This document shows positions 13,814 to 24,025 of a stretch of DNA of 64,000 nt, piece by piece (position 1 is the first letter of the stretch; every line of letters starts with the position of its first letter). The notes beneath the pieces were generated by a model. The model searched no databases, was not told where the DNA came from, and saw nothing but the letters and a program-made list of their open reading frames with translations. The DNA is taken from positions 1 to 64,000 of the IMG/VR virus record IMGVR_UViG_3300025674_000028; one strand, written 5' to 3'. The position numbers and the translations under genes are program-made. The DNA comes from a virus.

Positions 13814-15034
13814 CTAACTTAGCATGGCTGTCAAAGAGAGAGAATGAGCCACGTCCAGGTCTTCGTCAACCTCAGCGTCAACTTCTTCTACGTCAGATTC
13901 GTATTCTACCGCGACAGTCTCTGCCTGTGTACTGCCAAGCTCCGCACCAAAAAGCTCATCGTCTTTCTCTGGCGCAAGCCGGTCATCCAGCCAGTCTGAC
14001 AGCTCCATCCTAATTCCGTAGTCAAGCAGACGTCCACTGCTGACTTGGTTAAGGAGCTCTTGATACCTAGTGCTGTCAATGCCGCCGTACTTATTGACTT
14101 GTTCCAACAATTCGTGGTCGGAGCTGTAGTCAATTTCGCGCAGTATGTCGCCCAAGTTTTGGAAGTCTTCTGCTTCCCTCAACTTCATCTTGTCCAGTTC
14201 GTCTTCAGCCCCAGCAGACAATTCAGCTTGAATCTCTTGCACTTTAAGCACTGCGGCGTCCATCACCCCATACGCGCTAGTAAATTCGCGATGATCAAAC
14301 TTTTCAGGGCGAGCGCGCATCATGCGTATCTGCGTGTGGGCGACGTCACGTGCATCTTCGTAGCGTTGAAGGTCGGTGTATTTCAACGAGCCTCGACCAA
14401 GGCGCCACAGAAACTCTTCGGAGCCACCCGTGACTGCAGCGGCCTCTTGCATGTTTAAGCCCATGCCGCCGACGTACATCAGGCGATCCGCGACTCCCAT
14501 GCCTGACAAATCCCAGAACAACAGGCGCACTGCCTCGACATCGACAGGCCGAGGAGCCCTCTTGTTGCACAGGCGCAGCTTAGGGACTTGATCTTTTATG
14601 GTGTCTGCAATGGAGGTATCAGAGCAATCTGCGCTTATAAGGCCGCGCAACAGAGTGCGTACGAGGTCGTGCTGCCAAAGCATAATCGCATTTCGAAACT
14701 TTGCCGTACGCGCTGACGATCCGATAAATCCATCTAGACCGAAGTATTTGAGATATTCGGACTCACTGAGTTTTGTGACGTCCTGGACGTCTAACCAAGT
14801 CTGAGGCGCTTTGCTTGATGCTTTTTTTGACTTGCTAGACACCAACTTTACAGGTCGGTCTACCCTGCTCGTGTCTACGATGGCGCTGACCGCAGGCGTA
14901 AATTCGCCACGTTTAGAGCCTGCAACGCCTGGCAGACGCAGGTGAATGGACGCTTCTTCGTGCAACGCGACGTGATCAACGCCTTGCCAGATGCGCAACC
15001 GAATGTATCTTTCTGCGGGGTGACGCACGATCAC
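13814..15034 (-). CDS. Unknown virion-cluster protein with acidic C-terminus
   Basis: About 406 residues. The frame runs back to 15100, but the likely start is the GTG at 15034, which overlaps the upstream TGA (GTGA) and follows AGGA; a second GTG at 15028 is also possible. The N-terminus is beta-like, followed by a Ser/Lys linker (VSSKSKKASSKAPQ), a helical middle (residues 120-330), and a strongly acidic tail (EYESDVEEVDAEVDEDLD). It is translationally coupled to 15031-17472. Function unknown; an acidic-tailed scaffold or chaperone is one option. Confidence 0.8.
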   Translation of the reverse strand: MIVRHPAERYIRLRIWQGVDHVALHEEASIHLRLPGVAGSKRGEFTPAVSAIVDTSRVDRPVKLVSSKSKKASSKAPQTWLDVQDVTKLSESEYLKYFGLDGFIGSSARTAKFRNAIMLWQHDLVRTLLRGLISADCSDTSIADTIKDQVPKLRLCNKRAPRPVDVEAVRLLFWDLSGMGVADRLMYVGGMGLNMQEAAAVTGGSEEFLWRLGRGSLKYTDLQRYEDARDVAHTQIRMMRARPEKFDHREFTSAYGVMDAAVLKVQEIQAELSAGAEDELDKMKLREAEDFQNLGDILREIDYSSDHELLEQVNKYGGIDSTRYQELLNQVSSGRLLDYGIRMELSDWLDDRLAPEKDDELFGAELGSTQAETVAVEYESDVEEVDAEVDEDLDVAHSLSLTAMLS

Positions 15035-17472
15035 ATGTCCTGCAAGCTGGTCTCTAAAAGTCGCAGACCCTGCAACGTCGGCTCCAATCCATGAATGCAC
15101 ATTGTCAGTGCACTTTCAGGTACTTCAGTCATACCGAGCCGAGACGCCATTAGCAACGCGCAAAGCTTAGACAAAGACTCTTCTAAGTCGGGCCGCATGT
15201 CGGCAAACTTAATCAATGTCTCAGGATTAAGGAAATTTAAGCTTAGAGCTGCATCGACCGACATGCCAAGAATTAAGCTGCTGACCTTCTCTCGTTCGAT
15301 GTGTGGTCGCAAGTGACTGTAAGCCACCTCAATGACCGATGGCATCTCATTGACGGGAATGGCGCTTGACACCTTGTTGAGCAGCTGCTTGACCCTGTTG
15401 GCTTTCTCCCTTGCTGACGACGCGATGTCACTGCCCATGCTGTGTGCAGGGGTGTCCACTGTAAAGGAGACGCTGTGACTAATCTTGACCTGCTCTAAGA
15501 CTTCATTTGCCTGCATGTCTGACAAGCCGCAGAAACGCAGACAGGCACTGGCTTGCTTTGTAAGCATCTTTTCTTGACTGCCAGGGATGCCAGACAGAAG
15601 TGGGTGACTGATGGCGTAACCATCTCCCATGCTCTGTACCGTCAAAGTCGCAGGATTTTTGATTTCGCCAGCCCAGCGATTTGAATACAGTGCTGCACTT
15701 TCTTTCGCGAGGGGCGCTGATTCTTCAATTGGCTCAAGCGCCGTCTCTTGGAACAGTTTGTCTTCATCCTGCTGCTTATCACCAAACACAGACGTTCGGC
15801 TCGCTTGAGAAGGCACATGCAAGATGACTCGGTCTTTACGCGGCTCGGTCACCATACGAGCGAAATCTTGACTGAAGTGCGCATAGATTGACCTGTCATT
15901 GTCCATCATGCGCGCACAGCCAGTCTCTGGATCAATGGTCTTGTAGAATAGCTCTCCGTCAATAGAGGTCGTGTTCGAAGACACAAGCAGGCCCAGCAGG
16001 GCACCGTCTTGCTTCCACATTGCAAACTCTGATGGCTGGAAGTCCATACTGGATGCCATGCGGGCACTGACGTATTTGCGTACTTTCTTGATCGCCGGGA
16101 TGTTGTCAGTAGAGCTGTCCCCTAACCACAGAACTTTGATGTCTTCGAGGTCGCTCCACTGATCGGACGGAATACACAAACACCCGTCCATGCTTAGAAT
16201 GGCTTGCCTGCCAGACGCAAAGCCAGCTTCCCCGTGCGCCGAGTTGACGATGTATCCATCAAACAACTCAGGCATGCCCAGCTTCTTTTTTGGATTGAGG
16301 AACCGCAGCTTGTAGGCAGGGACCGGGCCTGTCTTCAGTGAACTGTGCTTCGCCTTCCATGGGTAGAAATATCCAGGCTCATGCATCTCTTCAAGCTGCT
16401 CAAACGCTTCGCTTTGAGCAAGCTGCTGGGCTACTGCAGGAAAACTTCCTGTGACGCCGTGCGACTCTTTGGTATGCAACGCGACGTATCCGTCACTAAG
16501 CAGCTGTTGAGTCATGTCCTGGCCTAACGCCTGACTGACTTTGTGGTAGGGCACTGACGACCACTTGCTTCGAGACACTTTGCCGCTGGTAGGATCGCTA
16601 AGCCACCAATCACGCGCCTGAATGTCTGCGCTCGTCTTTTTAAACTCAATCAGACTGAGGCTCGCTTCATTTTCAAGCATAGATGAGATGACGGCGTCCA
16701 AGTCGTCTTCCGAGCTACTACTTGAACTCGCCTTAACAACAGTGCCACCCTTTGTCACGTGGCTTAAAGCTGCTTGCAGCGCCAGACGGCCTTCAGATTG
16801 TTTTTGCAGATGAGCGACGTTGTCTGACGTCAAAAACTCTTCTGCATGACGACGCATGCGAGCGGTGACGGAGGGCAACGCGGCGACCAAAGCATCGGCA
16901 GTCAAGTTGCGCAGCTGATCCAAGTCCGACACTGCGCTGGAAAACTTGACACCAGGGAGGCTGTTGCTCGCTGTTGTCCAATCAAAGTCCTGAAGCCCTT
17001 TCGGGTGCATCCCTTCACGCACATTCTGCTCAAGAGAGTGCGGTGACCGATCAGTCTCAATATACAGATCAGGCAAGCGCATCAAACGCATGATGCGTTC
17101 TTCATTCAACGGGTAGAATTGATCTTTGTGAAGAAAGATGTCGAAGGGGTAGAGCTTGAAGTCTGAGATGATGATCGGGATCGACACTACGTTAATGCGG
17201 TCAGGCCCTGTGGCGCTTGCGGGTATATTCTGTGGCGTGACATGGAAAAACCCGACAGCATAACCGTCTTCGCTTTTTGCAGTGATGTGCGTGTTGATCG
17301 TTGTACGCGCAAGCCAAGGATGCGTGCCGATCAAAGCGTCATAGGATTGCTGATCCCACGCATCGCAGTTTTCGCCCACGTCAATACGCGGAGCAGAACT
17401 TTTTAAAACAGAGCGTCGTCCGACATGAATGTGTTCTTTTAAATCTTGATGTCGGTAAAATGCTGCGGTCAT
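15031..17472 (-). CDS. Large unknown virion protein
   Basis: 813 residues. The ATG at 17472 has GAGGT at 5 nt. The N-terminal 230 residues contain a beta-rich region (GYAVGFFHVTPQ, INVVSIPIIISDFKLYPFDIFLH). A six-serine run followed by EDD lies near residue 250, and a helical C-terminal third follows. I do not recognise the family. Its length, and its place between a 1358-residue virion gene and 13814-15034, argue for a structural role. Confidence 0.82.
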   Translation of the reverse strand: MTAAFYRHQDLKEHIHVGRRSVLKSSAPRIDVGENCDAWDQQSYDALIGTHPWLARTTINTHITAKSEDGYAVGFFHVTPQNIPASATGPDRINVVSIPIIISDFKLYPFDIFLHKDQFYPLNEERIMRLMRLPDLYIETDRSPHSLEQNVREGMHPKGLQDFDWTTASNSLPGVKFSSAVSDLDQLRNLTADALVAALPSVTARMRRHAEEFLTSDNVAHLQKQSEGRLALQAALSHVTKGGTVVKASSSSSSEDDLDAVISSMLENEASLSLIEFKKTSADIQARDWWLSDPTSGKVSRSKWSSVPYHKVSQALGQDMTQQLLSDGYVALHTKESHGVTGSFPAVAQQLAQSEAFEQLEEMHEPGYFYPWKAKHSSLKTGPVPAYKLRFLNPKKKLGMPELFDGYIVNSAHGEAGFASGRQAILSMDGCLCIPSDQWSDLEDIKVLWLGDSSTDNIPAIKKVRKYVSARMASSMDFQPSEFAMWKQDGALLGLLVSSNTTSIDGELFYKTIDPETGCARMMDNDRSIYAHFSQDFARMVTEPRKDRVILHVPSQASRTSVFGDKQQDEDKLFQETALEPIEESAPLAKESAALYSNRWAGEIKNPATLTVQSMGDGYAISHPLLSGIPGSQEKMLTKQASACLRFCGLSDMQANEVLEQVKISHSVSFTVDTPAHSMGSDIASSAREKANRVKQLLNKVSSAIPVNEMPSVIEVAYSHLRPHIEREKVSSLILGMSVDAALSLNFLNPETLIKFADMRPDLEESLSKLCALLMASRLGMTEVPESALTMCIHGLEPTLQGLRLLETSLQDM

Positions 17473-17500
17473 GTTCTACCTCGCTTCGCGTACAGCAGAG

Positions 17501-20500
17501 CTATCGATACAAATCCAAAAGTTGATCAGGCTCGTCTACTGACAGAGCTTTATAGATCAAACCAATGTACCCACATGCAGGTACGCTTGCCAACTGCCCA
17601 TCTGCGCCGTCCCACGGCAACCGGACGTCTTGCGTTAACACACTATCACGCCAACTTGGTTTTCCGATACGCCAAGCGCCTCCCGCCTCCTTTAAGCCCT
17701 CGAGGGTGCGGACCGTGGGATTGGCGTCACCGCTATCTATTGTGACAGTAGAGAGAGCTTGCTGTGACCAGACGTCTGCTTGTTTTGTACTAAGCATCAA
17801 CGACAAACGATTTTGCGCGGGTACGACATCTACGACAATGCCGACATGAACTCCGGACTCGCTATGGTTTGCGCTGATGGTTGTGCGCTCGTACCAAGTG
17901 CCCGTCAATATATCCTTTTCCTCTAACGCAAACTGCTGTTGAGTACTCGTCAATGTGAGCACTACCCTGTGGCTGCCGCCCAAAAGCATCACATAGGTGC
18001 CGTGCTTAAACTCGTATGTCGGGCGCGCTGTGATGTATTCTAAGGCCACCCCGCCGCCCCTCAAGTCCGCACTTGGGCGCAGTGATATGCGGCTTGTCTT
18101 AGGCAATGTTTCATACCAAATAGAGCCTGAGTCAACAGGGTCACAACCACCAAAGACAGACATGCCTGCACTGCCTATGCCTGCCCTAGCCCACGGCCTC
18201 CCGCTCAGAATAAGATGATCGCCGTCTTCCCAGATATCTTCGTCACCCAAACTTGTACGGATGAAAGGATTGAACTGCGCATAGGGGCGGTGCCTGTCGT
18301 AGCTGACTTCGTCTGAGACGTAGGACGAAAATTGACTGTTGATGACAAGGTACGCGTCTAGTCCGCCGTAAGAAGAATCTGTGGCACTGTCCACGACGAC
18401 TTGCCAGGACTTGTTGGGCAAAAGCCCTGTCTCTCCTAACACATCGTCTGGCAATCCACCGTCCAGCACGCTCAAGTCAAGCTGTGTCATCGAGCCGTCA
18501 GCATTACGAACTAACAAGTGGCGCCAGCTTGAAGGCCGTGCATAGACTGTGACAGGCGATGTACTGACGGATCCAATACCGATACGGACAAGAGAGGGAG
18601 CAACGCACGACAACACACGCCACAAGTTGTTGATTGGCGTAGGCTCCGTTGGGGGCGTGTAAACTGCGCCATCTCTCTCCATACTGTAAAGCGTCGCTGA
18701 GCCATTCGCATTGATGGTCTGACCCAACTCCGTCAAAGACTGGACATCTTTTGCAAGTGCCGTATTTCCGCTGCTTAAAACGCCCTCTATCCTTAAATCC
18801 AGATTAGGAAACTCCTGCATCTGACTAACATCCCGAACCTGACTGTCTCCGCTGATGGAACCACTTGTGATGTCAAGCTCGCGGGCGTTTGTCCCTGTCA
18901 CCACGTCAATGCTCTGGTACGAGCCCCATTCGTCGTTGTTGACGTCAATGACATGCCCTGCGGAGATGGCTTGCAAGCCACAGGGCATGGCGGCATCTAT
19001 GGTAGACACACGGGGCGTGGCGTTTTTCTTCCACGATGCGGCCAAGTCAAACGACACGCCGGGACACGATTGCGCAATGACACTGGTCTCTGGCGCAGGG
19101 CTGCTCGGTTGAATCGTCAGACATGGCTCTTCGTCCACAAACACTGCGCCAGTCACAATTCCGCCAAGTGTGACGAGTGGAGCTGAGGGCAATGCAGGAT
19201 AGACGTACACCGTGGAGCCCGGACTTGGATCAATCATGGTTGGCGACGTCCTGATGTACCGTAAACTGCCGTCGAACCACGGAACCCCGACGTCGATGTA
19301 ATATTTCTCATTCAGGAGCACAGCGGGGAAGCCAAGGCCATCAAGAATTGTCCACAGTGACAAGCTGTCGATGGCGCAGCCCCCCGGAAGAATCGTACCT
19401 CCCACAAAAGTGTCTGTCGGCTGAGACGGAGATCCAGACGCCTCGATTTTGTAGTTTTCCGTAGGCAGTTCGGAGTATAGCGCTGTCTGCCTTGAAATCT
19501 GGACGTCACTGTGGGGGATATTGGAACGCACGCCTGACGCAACCATTCGCGTCGTTGTCCATGTGCTGGCATCGTCTCCAAGAGGTAAGGTAGCACCACC
19601 AAGGAGTGGATACTTTTCAGTGATCCACGCATTGCGTGCCTGCGCGGGAGGCACTGAGACAATGGCCCTGTAATCAGGTTCAATAGAACGACTGCTACCA
19701 TATCGGTCTAAACGACGCAGCAATCTTTCAGGGGGGGCAATGGCATCGATGATGACATTTGCGTCCGCTGGAGTGCCAAGATCCAGGCCTGCGTTAACGG
19801 AGGTATCACTGTCAACGTTATCAACGGGCGTATCGACGCCAGTCTCTCCAACTGTGCCGTCTCTATCGATTGCGTTATCGGGCGGTAACGACGCAAAGTC
19901 AGAGACTCCTTCAGTGACAGCGTCAATCGGGACTTTTGCCTCCGGACCGTCACACAGGTACTCCTGCCAATCCTCCTCCGTAGGTGCAAAGAGGTTGGCA
20001 AACAGCCGAGACAGCGCGCCTTCGACAAAGAAGATGCCTACGCCGTAAATCAGCAGGTTTCCGGGAGGGCCAAAGCTAAGGGACGGAAACACTGCTTGAA
20101 TTCCTTCGGCGTAGCTTTTCCGTATGGTCTCGCCTGCTCGGTATACTCTTGGATCTGAGTAGTTGAACCCGTCTCTGCCAGCGGCAGTAAATTCATCATC
20201 CAACTGCAAAAGCTCGCTGCGCTTCATCCAGTCGTTAACTTGCTGACCTGAATATGACGGTATCCCTGTAGTGTCCGTCGGCAGCGCGGTAATCCTTCCA
20301 TACCTGTACTCTGTCAACGATGGCGACCCGTCGTCGTTGACGCCTGCGTGAATGGTCCCCCAGGTGATTCGTACAGTGTCATCCCGCTTCGCGGTCTCAA
20401 TGCGGTTTACGAGATGATCGAGACCTCCAGCCTCAGGCTCAATATGTAACCGCCACACCTGCGCCAGATCCATGATGTCTGCCACACGGGTCAGAAAATC

Positions 20501-21577
20501 GACGGTACGGTCAAACATCTCCAGATATTTTCGGATCTTCTCAGCTAAGCGCTCGGCGATGGTCAACAGAGAGAAGTTTTCTGGATACGGCAACCCTGCA
20601 AACTCAACGAGGTTCTTCATGTCCAGCAGAAAATTGCCCAGGAAAGGTAAAACTTCTGCTGATGACAACCGCTCAAAGTCCGGACTTGATGAATAGCGCG
20701 GCATGATAAAGGGCCGCAGCGGAGAATTGACACCATTCCACTGTAAGCTGTCTTGAAGGTTCCAGTGCTCAATGGTGTCGAGGCCGAGATTCTTGTCCAA
20801 GTCTTCTACAATGTCTGAGAAGTCCAAATGCTCAGTGGTCACCTCTTCAAAGACTGTCTTAAGACGCAGGAACGAATCGTACACTTCTAGAGGATCTTCA
20901 CCTTGGATGGCGAAGAGAAAACCTCCGATTTTGTCCTGGTCAAAGACGACAGGCTTATTTGGATCACCTGGATCGTAGAATGCTGCCAGTATTGGCGCGA
21001 GCCAATCGTTGAATGCGTTGAACTCTGTATCTTGAAATGCGTCTAGTGCGCTGCGCACAGCTTCTCTTCGCCGCGCATCCAGTTGACCTTGGATGATTTC
21101 AGGATAGCGGCGATACGACTGAAAAGCACCCTGCTGCGGGTCTGCTTCAGGTCCAAACTGCACAAAGCTCGAGAGCTCCCCTTCGCGAGCGGCCAAGCCT
21201 TGCAGGTCGGCTTCTCGGATGTAGTTCTCCATCCCTTCTATAAACTGAGCCGTCCCGGTCCTCTCAAACAACTCTCGCGTATTGCCATGCTGAATGAAGT
21301 AGACGCCATCAGTAAGGTACTGCTTCAGAAACTCCATTAGGAGTTCAGACAACACGAGGCCCAAAGCTCGCGGCGTACTCAAGATCTGGAAGATTTCAGT
21401 CAGGCGTATCTCGATCTCAGCGACCGTTGACAATCCCTGGGCGATGGGATCGAGCACCTGTAAGAAATCTCTCGCCTGCCGTAAGATGTCTAACAGGTCT
21501 CGCAAAGATTCCGGACTGCCTATCCGGGCAGACCGTATCCAAGTCAATTCGTCTGGCGCGCAGCTATGCTCAGTCAT
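17501..21577 (-). CDS. Very large virion/tail protein
   Basis: 1358 residues. The ATG at 21577 overlaps the preceding stop (ATGA), so translation is probably coupled. The N-terminal 500 residues are helical (LLDILRQARDFLQVLDP, LSELLMEFLKQYL). A Pro/Asp/Val-rich linker near 590-640 joins this to a beta-rich C-terminal 700 residues with many Ser/Thr/Gly turns and a final segment resembling lectin-type sandwich folds. It directly follows the gpV-like spike and the small gene 21574-22284. A tail, tape-associated or baseplate-fibre role is likely; the exact one is unknown. Confidence 0.82.
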   Translation of the reverse strand: MTEHSCAPDELTWIRSARIGSPESLRDLLDILRQARDFLQVLDPIAQGLSTVAEIEIRLTEIFQILSTPRALGLVLSELLMEFLKQYLTDGVYFIQHGNTRELFERTGTAQFIEGMENYIREADLQGLAAREGELSSFVQFGPEADPQQGAFQSYRRYPEIIQGQLDARRREAVRSALDAFQDTEFNAFNDWLAPILAAFYDPGDPNKPVVFDQDKIGGFLFAIQGEDPLEVYDSFLRLKTVFEEVTTEHLDFSDIVEDLDKNLGLDTIEHWNLQDSLQWNGVNSPLRPFIMPRYSSSPDFERLSSAEVLPFLGNFLLDMKNLVEFAGLPYPENFSLLTIAERLAEKIRKYLEMFDRTVDFLTRVADIMDLAQVWRLHIEPEAGGLDHLVNRIETAKRDDTVRITWGTIHAGVNDDGSPSLTEYRYGRITALPTDTTGIPSYSGQQVNDWMKRSELLQLDDEFTAAGRDGFNYSDPRVYRAGETIRKSYAEGIQAVFPSLSFGPPGNLLIYGVGIFFVEGALSRLFANLFAPTEEDWQEYLCDGPEAKVPIDAVTEGVSDFASLPPDNAIDRDGTVGETGVDTPVDNVDSDTSVNAGLDLGTPADANVIIDAIAPPERLLRRLDRYGSSRSIEPDYRAIVSVPPAQARNAWITEKYPLLGGATLPLGDDASTWTTTRMVASGVRSNIPHSDVQISRQTALYSELPTENYKIEASGSPSQPTDTFVGGTILPGGCAIDSLSLWTILDGLGFPAVLLNEKYYIDVGVPWFDGSLRYIRTSPTMIDPSPGSTVYVYPALPSAPLVTLGGIVTGAVFVDEEPCLTIQPSSPAPETSVIAQSCPGVSFDLAASWKKNATPRVSTIDAAMPCGLQAISAGHVIDVNNDEWGSYQSIDVVTGTNARELDITSGSISGDSQVRDVSQMQEFPNLDLRIEGVLSSGNTALAKDVQSLTELGQTINANGSATLYSMERDGAVYTPPTEPTPINNLWRVLSCVAPSLVRIGIGSVSTSPVTVYARPSSWRHLLVRNADGSMTQLDLSVLDGGLPDDVLGETGLLPNKSWQVVVDSATDSSYGGLDAYLVINSQFSSYVSDEVSYDRHRPYAQFNPFIRTSLGDEDIWEDGDHLILSGRPWARAGIGSAGMSVFGGCDPVDSGSIWYETLPKTSRISLRPSADLRGGGVALEYITARPTYEFKHGTYVMLLGGSHRVVLTLTSTQQQFALEEKDILTGTWYERTTISANHSESGVHVGIVVDVVPAQNRLSLMLSTKQADVWSQQALSTVTIDSGDANPTVRTLEGLKEAGGAWRIGKPSWRDSVLTQDVRLPWDGADGQLASVPACGYIGLIYKALSVDEPDQLLDLYR

Positions 21578-22284
21578 GTAAATACCAATGGTAAGCCAGG
21601 ATAAGGCACGCCTGGCACAGCCGGCGTCGTTGCGGGCGGTGATGGATTTACGATTCCGCAGCCCAGCTGTATTGAATTTACCGCATCCACTACGGCACCA
21701 ACCATAGCATTTGCCATCAAAAACCTGTCAGTGCTCACGCCAAGGTCTGGGTCTGCGTTCCATGCAGCGAGGACTTGCGGGACAAACTGCTGGGCAGTCA
21801 ACGGCGCTCTTTGTAACTCTACAAATCCGGAGATGAGGTTAAGAAAGACGGGATCGGCAGGCGTCGCTGCGATTGAAAACGGACTGCTGTTTAAGGCCAT
21901 CAGCACTCCCATGGCGACCCCTGTCGGCAACGCAGCGGCAAAAGGCCCTGACCATGTGTTTTGAGCGGCAATGGACTGAGCATTGACCGGAACAATTGGA
22001 AGCCGTATTGCGATGTCTGCCTGCATCTGAGTAAGGCTGACAAAAGGCATTGGAGCTGGCGGTGACACGACCGCACTGGGCCCGCCTACGCTGCCAACAA
22101 AGATCCCAGCCTGGAAACCCGCGAGCACCTGCGGCCACATCACGTCCAGCATAATGTCTGCCATGCGATGTAAAGGGTTGAAGGGCACCTGCGTTGCACC
22201 GACAGCAATAGCGCCAGGGGCGCCAGCAGCGGTCAACTGCGCTTTCATCAAAGTGCCGACATATGGTGCTTGCGGTAAAGGCAT
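21574..22284 (-). CDS. Unknown Ala/Pro-rich virion protein
   Basis: 236 residues from the ATG at 22284, which overlaps the spike gene's TGA by one base (TGATG); a longer frame to 22434 lies inside that gene and is disregarded. The protein is hydrophobic and rich in Ala, Pro and Val, with segments such as GAPGAIAVGATQVPF and AALPTGVAMGVLMAL. No charge clusters or motifs. It sits between the gpV-like spike and the large virion protein and is coupled to both by overlaps, so it probably belongs to the same baseplate sub-assembly. Confidence 0.8.
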   Translation of the reverse strand: MPLPQAPYVGTLMKAQLTAAGAPGAIAVGATQVPFNPLHRMADIMLDVMWPQVLAGFQAGIFVGSVGGPSAVVSPPAPMPFVSLTQMQADIAIRLPIVPVNAQSIAAQNTWSGPFAAALPTGVAMGVLMALNSSPFSIAATPADPVFLNLISGFVELQRAPLTAQQFVPQVLAAWNADPDLGVSTDRFLMANAMVGAVVDAVNSIQLGCGIVNPSPPATTPAVPGVPYPGLPLVFT

Positions 22285-24023
22285 CAGGTTGCAGCAATGG
22301 CTTCGGGCAATGAAGGCGTCGGTAATGGCGCGACAGCGGGAACGGCAACACCTGCGGTACCAATTGTCGGAGGACCTAACGACGATACAGTCAATGCCGC
22401 CGTTCCTAGAGGAGGCAAGCCAGTCACGTAGCATTTGTGACTTAAAGTCGTCACGGCATAACCAGCAGGGGTGGCAGGATTGGCAGAGCCGATGTGAATT
22501 TTACCAGTCACGTCACTGTGGACAGAGCCTCTAGAGCCGCCCAGTCCTGCCAACTGCCACGCGCCGTCCTGTTGCAAGACCAAGCGGCCGCCTACCTTCG
22601 TTCCCAACTCGACACGCCCAACAAATGCAGCCAAGCGTACCGGGTCGTTTATCATGCGCATATACCCCAGCGCTTGCCCCGCAGGTCCAATGTTTAACTC
22701 TAAGCTACCAGTCTCTACTTGCAGCAGACTCTTACCCCTCTTAACGATCGTCCTGTGACTGACAATGTCACGACCTGCGTTTTCCAGGGCATCGCCGCCC
22801 ATGACCCTCAGCGAGTATCGACCGCCGACTGCCGTCGACAAGGACTCACCGATTGAGCGCGTCATTGCACCGTCGGTGGCCGTAAGCGCGTGACCTCCAA
22901 TGATCGTGTTAAAATTCCCTTGAGTCTTCCAATCGCAACCCCCGTCAAAACTAAACGTGCCGTTGCTTGCGCGGTGAAAGTAATCTTTGGACTGGACGCG
23001 CATTTTTCCTGAAGCCAGGAACGACATTGCTCGCTTTGACTTCAATGACAGCTGTCCGGCGCTGGTGACCTCATACGCGCCTGCCGTCGTTTCATGCTTG
23101 ATCGAGTTTGCATTGACCACTTCACGGCCGTACACAGCGCTGGTCCTGTCTCTCGCCTCCATAAAGACGTGGCCCTTAGACCGTATCTGAATGTCGCCGC
23201 TCGCATACATGCGCACCAAGACCCTTGCTTGTCGAGGGTCAGGGGGATTTAAGCCTGCGCTGGCCTGGTTCTGAGCAAATGCCTGCTCAAAAATCATGAT
23301 GCGGACGCACGACCCAAATCCAAAGGCCTTCTGCGACACTGACGGATACCCAGCCGGCGGCAGGCTTTCATCTTCAAGGACTGCCCCTGCGTCTACAAAG
23401 ATATGAGGTGCCTGTTGCGCCAAGCTTTTAAGCTGAAGGCTCATGCCTGTAGGCGTCTCATCCTGCTCATCGCGCCCATCTTCGCGCAACGTCCAGTACC
23501 GTTGAGAGCCGAAAATGCCTTCAAGTACGAAGTTTTGACAGACCGTCTTAATGGTCTTTTCATCACGGAAAAAGGCTTGAGTACACAGTGGGTCAGCCTT
23601 TATTTCCATGTTGCCGTTGCGCCGAATCAGCATTTCGCCACCAGCCGGACCCATCATCCCCAATTCACCCGGCTGGAGAATCGGACGATCACCCCTGTAA
23701 TCATTTCGCGGCGTCGTTTCTGTGCCGTCCTCAGTGCCGTCAGTTGCTTTACGGTTTGGATAGGGGACGTAGTTGATGAGGATGTAATCCTCACTCATCT
23801 CAGGCTTAGCAAGCAAAGCAAGGTCGCCGACTTCAGGCAGAGCCCCCATCCAGCCGGGGCCTCTCAGCGAGACGTAGGAACCTCCAAGGATGACCTCCTC
23901 GACAGGAATCTCACTGTTCACCAACTGGGCAGAAACCGTATAGGTGTCTGGATTGACTGCGACGACAATCGCCATCCGCAACAACACGCGAAAATCAGAG
24001 TCGATTGCGCCGCGACTGACCAT
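22284..24023 (-). CDS. Baseplate spike / assembly protein V-like
   Basis: 579 residues. The first 90 residues (LLRMAIVVAVNPDTYTVSAQ then GPGWMGALPEVGDLALLAK) match the OB-fold pattern of phage baseplate assembly protein V and T4 gp5-type spikes: a VxxVxPxxxxVxV start and a P..GD.VLV second strand. The middle and C-terminus are a repetitive beta-structure (AGAYEVTSAGQLSLKSKR, ALTATDGAMTRSIGESLSTA), as in the triple-stranded spike helix. I see no lysozyme domain. It punctures the outer membrane at the tail tip in known relatives. It lies 2 nt after the RNA polymerase stop. Confidence 0.82.
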   Translation of the reverse strand: MVSRGAIDSDFRVLLRMAIVVAVNPDTYTVSAQLVNSEIPVEEVILGGSYVSLRGPGWMGALPEVGDLALLAKPEMSEDYILINYVPYPNRKATDGTEDGTETTPRNDYRGDRPILQPGELGMMGPAGGEMLIRRNGNMEIKADPLCTQAFFRDEKTIKTVCQNFVLEGIFGSQRYWTLREDGRDEQDETPTGMSLQLKSLAQQAPHIFVDAGAVLEDESLPPAGYPSVSQKAFGFGSCVRIMIFEQAFAQNQASAGLNPPDPRQARVLVRMYASGDIQIRSKGHVFMEARDRTSAVYGREVVNANSIKHETTAGAYEVTSAGQLSLKSKRAMSFLASGKMRVQSKDYFHRASNGTFSFDGGCDWKTQGNFNTIIGGHALTATDGAMTRSIGESLSTAVGGRYSLRVMGGDALENAGRDIVSHRTIVKRGKSLLQVETGSLELNIGPAGQALGYMRMINDPVRLAAFVGRVELGTKVGGRLVLQQDGAWQLAGLGGSRGSVHSDVTGKIHIGSANPATPAGYAVTTLSHKCYVTGLPPLGTAALTVSSLGPPTIGTAGVAVPAVAPLPTPSLPEAIAAT

Positions 24024-24025
24024 GG